In this document: piece by piece, positions 1 to 11,600 of the stretch
How the letters are laid out: each line of letters begins with the position of its first letter
How positions within the stretch are numbered: the first letter of the stretch is position 1
DNA from: Gordius sp. MW1
Taxonomy: Eukaryota > Nematomorpha > Gordioida > Gordea > Gordiidae
Assembly: GCA_964036665.1 (NCBI GenBank)
Contig: OZ038528.1
Location: 12,406,501-12,470,500, forward strand
Direction: 5' to 3'
DNA: 64,000 bases
Position numbers and translations under genes: made by a program
The notes under the pieces: generated by a model
The model's database searches: none
The model's input: only the letters and a program-made list of their open reading frames with translations
Told to the model about the DNA's origin: nothing

Positions 1-86
1 ATACGGTTCAAAGAAAAATATGTGAAAAATTTTGAGGTAAAAAGATATATTTTTTTCAATTCTATGTGAAAGAGCATGAAAAAACA

Positions 87-94
87 TATAAAAG
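87..94 (+). promoter_or_regulatory. TATA-box-like string tataaaag in each monomer (example in monomer 1)
   Basis: tataaaag matches the eukaryotic TATA-box consensus and is followed by the invariant taagccaatttgag. Most monomers carry it as atatataaaag; F-type and related monomers have tatatataag instead. Satellites are often transcribed, but nothing here proves that this string starts transcripts. In 31% GC DNA with many A/T runs it can also be chance fixed by array homogenisation. Confidence 0.35.
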
Positions 95-190
95 TAAGCC
101 AATTTGAGAATCCTATTATCCTCGATTGACTTCCGAAAAGAGGTTTTAAGTTGCGATAACTATCATTTTGACAAAAGTCAACGTTTTATT

Positions 191-217
191 GTTGCGATTA
201 GTTTGTTGTATCGCAAC
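191..217. other. Conserved dyad in each monomer: 8-bp arms, 11-nt loop (example in monomer 1)
   Basis: gttgcgat (191-198) and atcgcaac (210-217) are exact reverse complements around the loop tagtttgttgt. The same dyad is intact in most monomers. Some types break one arm: gttacgat in C, atggcaac in D, gtggcgat in E, gttgcaat near 32823 and gttgagat near 29735. It could bind a dimeric protein or form a short hairpin. No function is shown by the sequence. Confidence 0.75.
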
Positions 218-250
218 GTGATGCTTAATTTTTGAAAATGGCTATATGCG

Positions 251-258
251 ATCATGAT
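251..258. other. Conserved 8-bp palindrome atcatgat (example in monomer 1)
   Basis: atcatgat is its own reverse complement and sits in the almost invariant gcgatcatgattt block, about 35 bp after the dyad. It is kept in nearly every monomer I checked; an exception is gcgattatgattt near 45530. It also provides a regular restriction ladder at monomer spacing. Confidence 0.7.
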
Positions 259-3200
259 TTCAAAGTAATAGTTTTCAGATTCTGATAAATTTTTACTTGG
301 GATCATAGAAACCACGTCTTAAAACGACAACTTTCATCAGATGAATACGGTTCAAAGAAAAATATGTGAAAAATTTTGAGGTAAAAATATTTTTTTTTTT
401 CGATTCTATGTGAAAGAGCATGAAAAAATATATAAAAGTAAGCCAATTTGAGAATCCTATATCCTCGATTGACTTCCGAAAAGAGGTTTTAAGTTGCGAG
501 AACTATCATTTTGACAAAAGACAACGTTTTATTGTTGCGATTAGTTTGTTGTATCGCAACGTGAGTGCTTAATTTTTCAAAAATGCATTATGCGATCATG
601 ATTTCAAAGTAATAGTTTTCTGATTCTGATAAATTTTTACTTTTTATCATGGAAACCACGTCTAAAAACGACAACTTTCATCGGATGCATACGGTTGAAA
701 AAAAAATATGTGAAAAATTTTGAGGTAAAAATATTTATTTTTTTCGATTCTATGTGAAAGAGCATGAAAAAATATATAAAAGTAAGCCAATTTGAGAATC
801 CTATTATCCTCGATTGACTTCCGAAAAGAGGTTTTAAGCTGCGAGAACTATCATTTTGACAAAAGGCAACGTTTTATTGTTACGATTAGTTTGTTGTATC
901 GCAACGTGTTGCTAAATTTTTGAAAATGGCTCTATGCGATCATGATTTCAAAGTAACGGTTTTCAGATTCTAATAAATTTTTACTTGGGATCATAGAAAC
1001 CACGTCTTAAAACGACAACTTTCATCGGATGAATACGGTTCAAAGAAAAGTATGTGAATAATTTTGAGGTAAAAATATTTATTTTTTTCGATTCTATGTG
1101 AAAGAGCATGAAAAAATATATAAAAGTAAGCCAATTTGAGAATCCTATTATCCTCGATTTACTTCCGAAAAGAGGTTTTAAGCTGCGAGAACTATCATTT
1201 TGACAAAAGACAACGTTTTATTGTTGCGATTAGTTTGTTGTATGGCAACTTGAGTGCTTAATTGTTCAAAAATGCACTATGCGATCATGATTTTAAAGTA
1301 AAAGTTTTCTGATTCTGATAAATTTTTACTTTTTATCATCGAAACCACGTCTTAAAACGACAACTTTCATCGGATGCATACGGTTGAAAGAAAAGTATGT
1401 GAATAATTTTGAGGTAAAAATATTTATTTTTTTCGATTCTATGTGAAAGAGCATAAAAAAATATATAAAAGTAAGCCAATTTGAGAATCCTATATCCTCG
1501 ATTGACTTCCGAAAAGAGGTTTTAAGCTGCCAGAACTATTCATTTTGACAAAAGACAACATTTTATTGTGGCGATAAGTTTGTTGTATCGCAACGTGAGT
1601 GCTTAATTTTTGAAAATGGCTCTTTGCGATCATGATTTCAAAGTAATAGTTTTCAGATTCTGATAAATTTTTACTTGGGATCATAGAAACCATGTCTGAA
1701 AACGACAACGTTCATCGGATGCATACGGTTGAAAGAAAAATATGTGAAAAATTTTGAGGTAAAAATATTTATTTTTTTTGATTCTATGTGAAAGAGCATG
1801 AAAAAATATATATAAGTAAGCCAATTTGAGAATCCTATTATCCTCGATTGACTTCCGAAAAGAGGTTTTAAGCTGCCAGAACTATTCATTTTGACAAAAG
1901 ACAACATTTTATTGTGGCGATAAGTTTGTTGTATCGCAACGTGAGTGCTTAATTTTTGAAAATGGCTCTTTGCGATCATGATTTCAAAGTAATAGTTTTC
2001 AGATTCTGATAAATTTTTACTTGGGATCATAGAAACCATGTCTGAAAACGACAACGTTCATCGGATGCATACGGTTGAAAGAAAAATATGTGAAAAATTT
2101 TGAGGTAAAAATATTTATTTTTTTTGATTCTATGTGAAAGAGCATGAAAAAATATATATAAGTAAGCCAATTTGAGAATCCTATTATCCTCGATTTACTT
2201 CCGAAAAGAGGTTTTAAGCTGCGAGAACTATCATTTTGACAAAAGACAACGTTTTATTGTTGCGATTAGTTTGTTGTATCGCAACTTGAGTGCTTAATTT
2301 TTCAAAAATGCACTATGCGATCATGATTTTAAAGTAATAGTTTTCTGATTCTGATAATTTTTACTTTTTATCATCGAAACCACGTCTTAAAACGACAACT
2401 TTCATCGGATGCATACGGTTGAAAGAAAAGTATGTGAATAATTTTGAGGTAAAAATATTTATTTTTTTGGATTCTATGTGAAAGAGCATAAAAAAATATA
2501 TAAAAGTAAGCCAATTTGAGAATCCTATATCCTCGATTGACTTCCGAAAAGAGGTTTTAAGTTGCGAGAACTATCATTTTGACAAAAGACAACGTTTTAT
2601 TGTTGCGATTAGTTTGTTGTATCGCAACGTGATGCTTAATTTTTGAAAATGGCTCTTTGCGATCATGATTTCAAAGTAATAGTTTTCAGATTCTGATAAA
2701 TTTTTACTTGGGATCATAGAAACCATGTCTGAAAACGACAACGTTCATCGGATGCATACGGTTGAAAGAAAAATATGTGAAAAATTTTGAGGTAAAAATA
2801 TTTATTTTTTTTGATTCTATGTGAAAGAGCATGAAAAAATATATATAAGTAAGCCAATTTGAGAATCCTATTATCCTCGATTTACTTCCGAAAAGAGGTT
2901 TTAAGCTGCGAGAACTATCATTTTGACAAAAGACAACGTTTTATTGTTGCGATTAGTTTGTTGTATCGCAACTTGAGTGCTTAATTTTTCAAAAATGCAC
3001 TATGCGATCATGATTTTAAAGTAATAGTTTTCTGATTCTGATAATTTTTACTTTTTATCATCGAAACCACGTCTTAAAACGACAACTTTCATCGGATGCA
3101 TACGGTTGAAAGAAAAGTATGTGAATAATTTTGAGGTAAAAATATTTATTTTTTTGGATTCTATGTGAAAGAGCATAAAAAAATATATAAAAGTAAGCCA

Positions 3201-3442
3201 ATTTGAGAATCCTATATCCTCGATTGACTTCCGAAAAGAGGTTTTAAGTTGCGAGAACTATCATTTTGACAAAAGACAACGTTTTATTGTTGCGATTAGT
3301 TTGTTGTATCGCAACGTGATGCTTAATTTTTGAAAATGGCTCTATGCGATCATGATTTCAAAGTAATAGTTTTCAGATTCTGATAAATTTTTACTTGGGA
3401 TCATAGAAACCACGTCTTAAAACGACAACTTTCATCGGATGA

Positions 3443-6196
3443 ATACGGTTCAAAGAAAAATATGTGAAAAATTTTGAGGTAAAAAGATATATTTTTTTCA
3501 ATTCTATGTGAAAGAGCATGAAAAAACATATAAAAGTAAGCCAATTTGAGAATCCTATTATCCTCGATTGACTTCCGAAAAGAGGTTTTAAGTTGCGATA
3601 ACTATCATTTTGACAAAAGTCAACGTTTTATTGTTGCGATTAGTTTGTTGTATCGCAACGTGATGCTTAATTTTTGAAAATGGCTATATGCGATCATGAT
3701 TTCAAAGTAATAGTTTTCAGATTCTGATAAATTTTTACTTGGGATCATAGAAACCACGTCTTAAAACGACAACTTTCATCAGATGAATACGGTTCAAAGA
3801 AAAATATGTGAAAAATTTTGAGGTAAAAATATTTTTTTTTTTCGATTCTATGTGAAAGAGCATGAAAAAACATATAAAAGTAAGCCAATTTGAGAATCCT
3901 ATTATCCTCGATTGACTTCCGAAAAGAGGTTTTAAGTTGCGATAACTATCATTTTGACAAAAGTCAACGTTTTATTGTTGCGATTAGTTTGTTGTATCGC
4001 AACGTGATGCTTAATTTTTGAAAATGGCTATATGCGATCATGATTTCAAAGTAATAGTTTTCAGATTCTGATAAATTTTTACTTGGGATCATAGAAACCA
4101 CGTCTTAAAACGACAACTTTCATCAGATGAATACGGTTCAAAGAAAAATATGTGAAAAATTTTGAGGTAAAAATATTTTTTTTTTTCGATTCTATGTGAA
4201 AGAGCATGAAAAAATATATAAAAGTAAGCCAATTTGAGAATCCTATATCCTCGATTGACTTCCGAAAAGAGGTTTTAAGTTGCGAGAACTATCATTTTGA
4301 CAAAAGACAACGTTTTATTGTTGCGATTAGTTTGTTGTATCGCAACGTGAGTGCTTAATTTTTCAAAAATGCATTATGCGATCATGATTTCAAAGTAATA
4401 GTTTTCTGATTCTGATAAATTTTTACTTTTTATCATGGAAACCACGTCTAAAAACGACAACTTTCATCGGATGCATACGGTTGAAAAAAAAATATGTGAA
4501 AAATTTTGAGGTAAAAATATTTATTTTTTTCGATTCTATGTGAAAGAGCATGAAAAAATATATAAAAGTAAGCCAATTTGAGAATCCTATTATCCTCGAT
4601 TGACTTCCGAAAAGAGGTTTTAAGCTGCGAGAACTATCATTTTGACAAAAGGCAACGTTTTATTGTTACGATTAGTTTGTTGTATCGCAACGTGTTGCTA
4701 AATTTTTGAAAATGGCTCTATGCGATCATGATTTCAAAGTAATAGTTTTCAGATTCTAATAAATTTTTACTTGGGATCATAGAAACCACGTCTTAAAACG
4801 ACAACTTTCATCGGATGAATACGGTTCAAAGAAAAGTATGTGAATAATTTTGAGGTAAAAATATTTATTTTTTTCGATTCTATGTGAAAGAGCATGAAAA
4901 AATATATAAAAGTAAGCCAATTTGAGAATCCTATTATCCTCGATTTACTTCCGAAAAGAGGTTTTAAGCTGCGAGAACTATCATTTTGACAAAAGACAAC
5001 GTTTTATTGTTGCGATTAGTTTGTTGTATGGCAACTTGAGTGCTTAATTGTTCAAAAATGCACTATGCGATCATGATTTTAAAGTAAAAGTTTTCTGATT
5101 CTGATAAATTTTTACTTTTTATCATCGAAACCACGTCTTAAAACGACAACTTTCATCGGATGCATACGGTTGAAAGAAAAGTATGTGAATAATTTTGAGG
5201 TAAAAATATTTATTTTTTTCGATTCTATGTGAAAGAGCATAAAAAAATATATAAAAGTAAGCCAATTTGAGAATCCTATATCCTCGATTGACTTCCGAAA
5301 AGAGGTTTTAAGCTGCCAGAACTATTCATTTTGACAAAAGACAACATTTTATTGTGGCGATAAGTTTGTTGTATCGCAACGTGAGTGCTTAATTTTTGAA
5401 AATGGCTCTTTGCGATCATGATTTCAAAGTAATAGTTTTCAGATTCTGATAAATTTTTACTTGGGATCATAGAAACCATGTCTGAAAACGACAACGTTCA
5501 TCGGATGCATACGGTTTAAAGAAAAATATGTGAAAAATTTTGAGGTAAAAATATTTATTTTTTTTGATTCTATGTGAAAGAGCATGAAAAAATATATATA
5601 AGTAAGCCAATTTGAGAATCCTATTATCCTCGATTTACTTCCGAAAAGAGGTTTTAAGCTGCGAGAACTATCATTTTGACAAAAGACAACGTTTTATTGT
5701 TGCGATTAGTTTGTTGTATCGCAACTTGAGTGCTTAATTTTTCAAAAATGCACTATGCGATCATGATTTTAAAGTAATAGTTTTCTGATTCTGATAAATT
5801 TTTACTTTTTATCATCGAAACCACGTCTTAAAACGACAACTTTCATCGGATGCATACGGTTGAAAGAAAAGTATGTGAATAATTTTGAGGTAAAAATATT
5901 TATTTTTTTCGATTCTATGTGAAAGAGCATAAAAAAATATATAAAAGTAAGCCAATTTGAGAATCCTATATCCTCGATTGACTTCCGAAAAGAGGTTTTA
6001 AGTTGCGAGAACTATCATTTTGACAAAAGACAACGTTTTATTGTTGCGATTAGTTTGTTGTATCGCAACGTGATGCTTAATTTTTGAAAATGGCTCTATG
6101 CGATCATGATTTCAAAGTAATAGTTTTCAGATTCTGATAAATTTTTACTTGGGATCATAGAAACCACGTCTTAAAACGACAACTTTCATCGGATGA
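3443..6196 (+). repeat. Eight-monomer variant of the A-G higher-order repeat, 2754 bp
   Basis: Order is A (3443), an extra A-like monomer (3787-4130), B (4131), C, D, E, F, G, with the next A at 6197. The extra monomer begins with the B-type T tract (aaatatttttttttttcg) and then switches to A-type sequence (acatataaaag, gataactatc, gtcaacg, ggctatatg, catcagatga). It is a B/A hybrid. Confidence 0.9.
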
Positions 6197-6540
6197 ATAC
6201 GGTTCAAAGAAAAATATGTGAAAATTTTTGAGGTAAAAAGATATATTTTTTTCAATTCTATGTGAAAGAGCATGAAAAAACATATAAAAGTAAGCCAATT
6301 TGAGAATCCTATTATCCTCGATTGACTTCCGAAAAGAGGTTTTAAGTTGCGATAACTATCATTTTGACAAAAGTCAACGTTTTATTGTTGCGATTAGTTT
6401 GTTGTATCGCAACGTGATGCTTAATTTTTGAAAATGGCTATATGCGATCATGATTTCAAAGTAATAGTTTTCAGATTCTGATAAATTTTTACTTGGGATC
6501 ATAGAAACCACGTCTTAAAACGACAACTTTCATCAGATGA
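6197..6540 (+). repeat. Satellite monomer, type A
   Basis: Diagnostic variants are gtaaaaagatat followed by tttttttcaattc, an acatataaaag block, gataactatc in place of gagaactatc, aaaagtcaacg in place of aaaagacaacg, ggctatatgcg, and the ending catcagatga. It belongs to the gatgctt / acttgggatc class. Other A copies start at 1, 3443 and 8607. Confidence 0.92.
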
Positions 6541-6884
6541 ATACGGTTCAAAGAAAAATATGTGAAAAATTTTGAGGTAAAAATATTTATTTTTTTCGAT
6601 TCTATGTGAAAGAGCATGAAAAAATATATAAAAGTAAGCCAATTTGAGAATCCTATATCCTCGATTGACTTCCGAAAAGAGGTTTTAAGTTGCGAGAACT
6701 ATCATTTTGACAAAAGACAACGTTTTATTGTTGCGATTAGTTTGTTGTATCGCAACGTGAGTGCTTAATTTTTCAAAAATGCATTATGCGATCATGATTT
6801 CAAAGTAATAGTTTTCTGATTCTGATAAATTTTTACTTTTTATCATGGAAACCACGTCTAAAAACGACAACTTTCATCGGATGC
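6541..6884 (+). repeat. Satellite monomer, type B
   Basis: Marked by the short cctatatcctc form (lacking one T-T-A step seen in cctattatcc), gagtgcttaatttttcaaa with gcattatgcg, the actttttatcatgg end and ctaaaaacgac. Other B copies start at 345, 4131 and 8951. The last one has lost about 6 bp in its AT-rich 5' part (gtgaatgagg), giving a 338-bp monomer. Confidence 0.9.
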
Positions 6885-7228
6885 ATACGGTTGAAAAAAA
6901 AATATGTGAAAAATTTTGAGGTAAAAATATTTATTTTTTTCGATTCTATGTGAAAGAGCATGAAATAATATATAAAAGTAAGCCAATTTGAGAATCCTAT
7001 TATCCTCGATTGACTTCCGAAAAGAGGTTTTAAGCTGCGAGAACTATCATTTTGACAAAAGGCAACGTTTTATTGTTACGATTAGTTTGTTGTATCGCAA
7101 CGTGTTGCTAAATTTTTGAAAATGGCTCTATGCGATCATGATTTCAAAGTAATAGTTTTCAGATTCTAATAAATTTTTACTTGGGATCATAGAAACCACG
7201 TCTTAAAACGACAACTTTCATCGGATGA
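6885..7228 (+). repeat. Satellite monomer, type C
   Basis: Starts with ggttgaaaaaaaaatatg. It carries aaaaggcaacg and gttacgat, the latter breaking one arm of the conserved dyad, then gtgttgctaaattt and ctaataaattt. Other C copies start at 689 and 9289. C-type central segments are later found joined to A-like or D-like 5' ends between 9633 and 11351. Confidence 0.9.
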
Positions 7229-7573
7229 ATACGGTTCAAAGAAAAGTATGTGAATAATTTTGAGGTAAAAATATTTATTTTTTTCGATTCTATGTGAAAG
7301 AGCATGAAAAAATATATAAAAGTAAGCCAATTTGAGAATCCTATTATCCTCGATTTACTTCCGAAAAGAGGTTTTAAGCTGCGAGAACTATCATTTAGAC
7401 AAAAGACAACGTTTTATTGTTGCGATTAGTTTGTTGTATGGCAACTTGAGTGCTTAATTGTTCAAAAATGCACTATGCGATCATGATTTTAAAGTAAAAG
7501 TTTTCTGATTCTGATAAATTTTTACTTTTTATCATCGAAACCACGTCTTAAAACGACAACTTTCATCGGATGC
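7229..7573 (+). repeat. Satellite monomer, type D
   Basis: Marked by caaagaaaagtatgtgaata, tcgatttacttcc, gtatggcaacttgagtgc (one changed base in the right dyad arm), ttaattgttcaaa and gattttaaagtaaaag. Length 345. This copy also has catttagacaaaag, a private change. Other D copies start at 1033 and near 10319, with another in the mosaic block around 14.4 kb. Confidence 0.9.
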
Positions 7574-7918
7574 ATACGGTTGAAAGAAAAGTATGTGAAT
7601 AATTTTGAGGTAAAAATATTTATTTTTTTCGATTCTATGTGAAAGAGCATAAAAAAATATATAAAAGTAAGCCAATTTGAGAATCCTATATCCTCTATTG
7701 ACTTCCGAAAAGAGGTTTTAAGCTGCCAGAACTATTCATTTTGACAAAAGACAACATTTTATTGTGGCGATAAGTTTGTTGTATCGCAACGTGAGTGCTT
7801 AATTTTTGAAAATGGCTCTTTGCGATCATGATTTCAAAGTAATAGTTTTCAGATTCTGATAAATTTTTACTTGGGATCATAGAAACCATGTCTGAAAACG
7901 ACAACGTTCATCGGATGC
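7574..7918 (+). repeat. Satellite monomer, type E
   Basis: Carries aaagaaaagtatgtg, gcataaaaaaa, the short cctatatcc form, ctgccagaactattcattt, gacaacattttattgtgg (which breaks the left dyad arm), ggctctttgcg and accatgtctgaaaacgac. Length 345, so it keeps reading frame across the repeat. Other E copies start at 1378 and near 5169; an E/F hybrid lies at 1723. Confidence 0.9.
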
Positions 7919-8263
7919 ATACGGTTGAAAGAAAAATATGTGAAAAATTTTGAGGTAAAAATATTTATTTTTTTTGATTCTATGTGAAAGAGCATGAAAA
8001 AATATATATAAGTAAGCCAATTTGAGAATCCTATTATCCTCGATTTACTTCCGAAAAGAGGTTTTAAGCTGCGAGAACTATCATTTTGACAAAAGACAAC
8101 GTTTTATTGTTGCGATTAGTTTGTTGTATCGCAACTTGAGTTCTTAATTTTTCAAAAATGCACTATGCGATCATGATTTTAAAGTAATAGTTTTCTGATT
8201 CTGATAAATTTTTACTTTTTATCATCGAAACCACGTCTTAAAACGACAACTTTCATCGGATGC
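7919..8263 (+). repeat. Satellite monomer, type F
   Basis: Recognised by aatatatataagtaag (the TATAAAAG string replaced by TATATAAG), tcgatttacttcc, gcaacttgag, gcactatgcg, gattttaaag and actttttatcatcg. Length 345. Other F copies start at 2069, 2756 and near 5514; the copies at 2069 and 2756 share a one-base deletion, ctgataatttttac. Confidence 0.9.
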
Positions 8264-8606
8264 ATACGGTTGAAAGAAAAGTATGTGAATAATTTTGAGG
8301 TAAAAATATTTATTTTTTTCGATTCTATGTGAAAGAGCATAAAAAAATATATAAAAGTAAGCCAATTTGAGAATCCTATATCCTCGATTGACTTCCGAAA
8401 AGAGGTTTTAAGTTGCGAGAACTATCATTTTGACAAAAGACAACGTTTTATTGTTGCGATTAAGTTGTTGTATCGCAACGTGATGCTTAATTTTTGAAAA
8501 TGGCTCTATGCGATCATGATTTCAAAGTAATAGTTTTCAGATTCTGATAAATTTTTACTTGGGATCATAGAAACCACGTCTTAAAACGACAACTTTCATC
8601 GGATGA
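8264..8606 (+). repeat. Satellite monomer, type G
   Basis: Combines an E-like 5' part (aaagaaaagtatgtg, gcataaaaaaa, cctatatcc) with gttgcgagaac, gatgcttaattt, ggctctatgcg and a cacgtcttaaaacgac end. Length 343. This copy has a private loop change (gattaagttgttg). Other G copies start at 3100 and near 5856; the monomer at 2413 is G with an E-type 3' end. Confidence 0.88.
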
Positions 8607-11600
8607 ATACGGTTCAAAGAAAAATATGTGAAAAATTTTGAGGTAAAAAGATATATTTTTTTCAATTCTATGTGAAAGAGCATGAAAAAATATATAAAAG
8701 TAAGCCAATTTGAGAATCCTATTATCCTCGATTGACTTCCGAAAAGAGGTTTTAAGTTGCGATAACTATCATTTTGACAAAAGTCAACGTTTTATTGTTG
8801 CGATTAGTTTGTTGTATCGCAACGTGATGCTTAATTTTTGAAAATGGCTATATGCGATCATGATTTCAAAGTAATAGTTTTCAGATTCTGATAAATTTTT
8901 ACTTGGGATCATAGAAACCACGTCTTAAAACGACAACTTTCATCAGATGAATACGGTTCAAAGAAAAATATGTGAATGAGGTAAAAATATTTATTTTTTT
9001 CGATTCTATGTGAAAGAGCATGAAAAAATATATAAAAGTAAGCCAATTTGAGAATCCTATATCCTCGATTGACTTCCGAAAAGAGGTTTTAAGTTGCGAG
9101 AACTATAATTTTGACAAAAGAGAACGTTTTATTGTTGCGATTAGTTTGTTGTATCGCAACGTGAGTGCTTAATTTTTCAAAAATGCATTATGCGATCATG
9201 ATTTCAAAGTAATAGTTTTCTGATTCTGATAAATTTTTACTTTTTATCATGGAAACCACGTCTAAAAACGACAACTTTCATCGGATGCATACGGTTGAAA
9301 AAAAAATATGTGAAAAATTTTGAGGTAAAAATATTTATTTTTTTCGATTCTATGTGAAAGAGCATGAAAAAATATATAAAAGTAAGCCAATTTGAGAATC
9401 CTATTATCCTCGATTGACTTCCGAAAAGAGGTTTTAAGCTGCGAGAACTATCATTTTGACAAAAGGCAACGTTTTATTGTTACGATTAGTTTGTTGTATC
9501 GCAACGTGTTGCTAAATTTTTGAAAATGGCTCTATGCGATCATGATTTTAAAGTAATAGTTTTCAGATTCTAATAAATTTTTACATGGGATCATAGAAAC
9601 CACGTCTTAAAAAGACAACTTTCATCGGATGAATACGGTTCAAAGAAAAGTATGTGAATAATTTTGAGGTAAAAATATTTATTTTTTTCGATTCTATGTG
9701 AAAGAGCATGAAAAAATATATAAAAGTAAGCCAATTTGAGAATCCTATATCCTCGATTGACTTCCGAAAAGAGGTTTTAAGTTGCGAGAACTATCATTTT
9801 GACAAAAGGCAACGTTTTATTGTTACGATTAGTTTGTTGTATCGCAACGTGTTGCTAAATTTTTGAAAATGGCTCTATGCGATCATGATTTCAAAGTAAT
9901 AGTTTTCAGATTCTAATAAATTTTTACTTGGGATCATAGAAACCACGTCTTAAAACGACAACTTTCATCGGATGAATACGGTTCAAAGAAAAATATGTGA
10001 AAAATTTTGAGGTAAAAATATATATTTTTTTCAATTCTATGTGAAAGAGCATGAAAAAACATATAAAAGTAAGCCAATTTGAGAATCCTATATCCTCGAT
10101 TGACTTCCGAAAAGAGGTTTTAAGCTGCGAGAACTATCATTTTGACAAAAGGCAACGTTTTATTGTTACGATTAGTTTGTTGTATCGCAACGTGTTGCTA
10201 AATTTTTGAAAATGGCTCTATGCGATCATGATTTTAAAGTAATAGTTTTCAGATTCTAATAAATTTTTACATGGGATCATAGAAACCACGTCTTAAAAAG
10301 ACAACTTTCATCGGATGAATACGGTTCAAAGAAAAGTATGTGAATAATTTTGAGGTAAAAATATTTATTTTTTTCGATTCTATGTGAAAGAGCATGAAAA
10401 AATATATAAAAGTAAGCCAATTTGAGAATCCTATTATCCTCGATTTACTTCCGAAAAGAGGTTTTAAGCTGCGAGAACTATCATTTTGACAAAAGACAAC
10501 GTTTTATTGTTGCGATTAGTTTGTTGTATGGCAACTTGAGTGCTTAATTGTTCAAAAATGCACTATGCGATCATGATTTTAAAGTAAAAGTTTTCTGATT
10601 CTGATAAATTTTTACTTTTTATCATCGAAACCACGTCTTAAAACGACAACTTTCATCGGATGCATACGGTTGAAAAAAAAATATGTGAAAAATTTTGAGG
10701 TAAAAATATTTATTTTTTTCGATTCTATGTGCAAGAGCATGAAAAAATATATAAAAGTAAGCCAATTTGAGAATCCTATTATCCTCGATTGACTTCCGAA
10801 AAGAGGTTTTAAGCTGCGAGAACTATCATTTTGACAAAAGGCAACGTTTTATTGTTACGATTAGTTTGTTGTATCGCAACGTGTTGCTAAATTTTTGAAA
10901 ATGGCTCTATGCGATCATGATTTCAAAGTAATAGTTTTCAGATTCTAATAAATTTTTACTTGGGATCATAGAAACCACGTCTTAAAACGACAACTTTCAT
11001 CGGATAAATACGGTTCAAAGAAAAATATGTGAAAAATTTTGAGGTAAAAATATATATTTTTTTCAATTCTATGTGAAAGAGCATGAAAAAACATATAAAA
11101 GTAAGCCAATTTGAGAATCCTATATCCTCGATTGACTTCCGAAAAGAGGTTTTAAGTTGCGAGAACTATCATTTTGACAAAAGGCAACGTTTTATTGTTA
11201 CGATTAGTTTGTTGTATCGCAACGTGTTGCTAAATTTTTGAAAATGGCTCTATGCGATCATGATTTCAAAGTAATAGTTTTCAGATTCTAATAAATTTTT
11301 ACTTGGGATCATAGAAACCACGTCTTAAAACGACAACTTTCATCGGATGAATACGGTTCAAAGAAAAATATGTGAAAAATTTTGAGGTAAAAATATATAT
11401 TTTTTTCAATTCTATGTGAAAGAGCATGAAAAAACATATAAAAGTAAGCCAATTTGAGAATCCTATATCCTCGATTGACTTCCGAAAAGAGGTTTTAAGT
11501 TGCGAGAACTATCATTTTGACAAAAGACAACGTTTTATTGTTGCGATTAGTTTGTTGTATCGCAACGTGATGCTTAATTTTTGAAAATGGCTCTATGCGA

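Larger units (their letters stand above)
1..3442 (+). repeat. Ten-monomer variant of the A-G higher-order repeat, 3442 bp
   Basis: Order is A(1) B(345) C(689) D(1033) E(1378), then E/F hybrid (1723), F (2069), G/E hybrid (2413), F (2756) and G (3100). The next A starts at 3443. The three extra monomers relative to the seven-monomer unit lie in the E-F-G part and two of them are hybrids, as expected if unequal crossovers between E, F and G monomers expanded this end. Confidence 0.9.
6197..8606 (+). repeat. Canonical seven-monomer higher-order repeat unit (A-B-C-D-E-F-G), 2410 bp
   Basis: Seven consecutive monomers with distinct diagnostic variants (lengths 344, 344, 344, 345, 345, 345 and 343) form one unit. 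The next A-type monomer, recognised by gtaaaaagatat and gataactatc, begins at 8607, exactly 2410 bp after the one at 6197. The same order A-G is found with insertions in 1-3442 and 3443-6196. Neighbouring monomers inside the unit differ more from each other than from their counterparts one unit away, which is the defining property of a higher-order repeat. I chose this copy as reference because it has no extra monomers. Confidence 0.93.

Noticed and set aside
1..344. Monomer as a dimer of two ~172-bp halves
   Set aside because: Aligning the two halves gave only scattered short matches such as gacaac, spaced 149 bp rather than 172 bp, so no half-repeat is supported.
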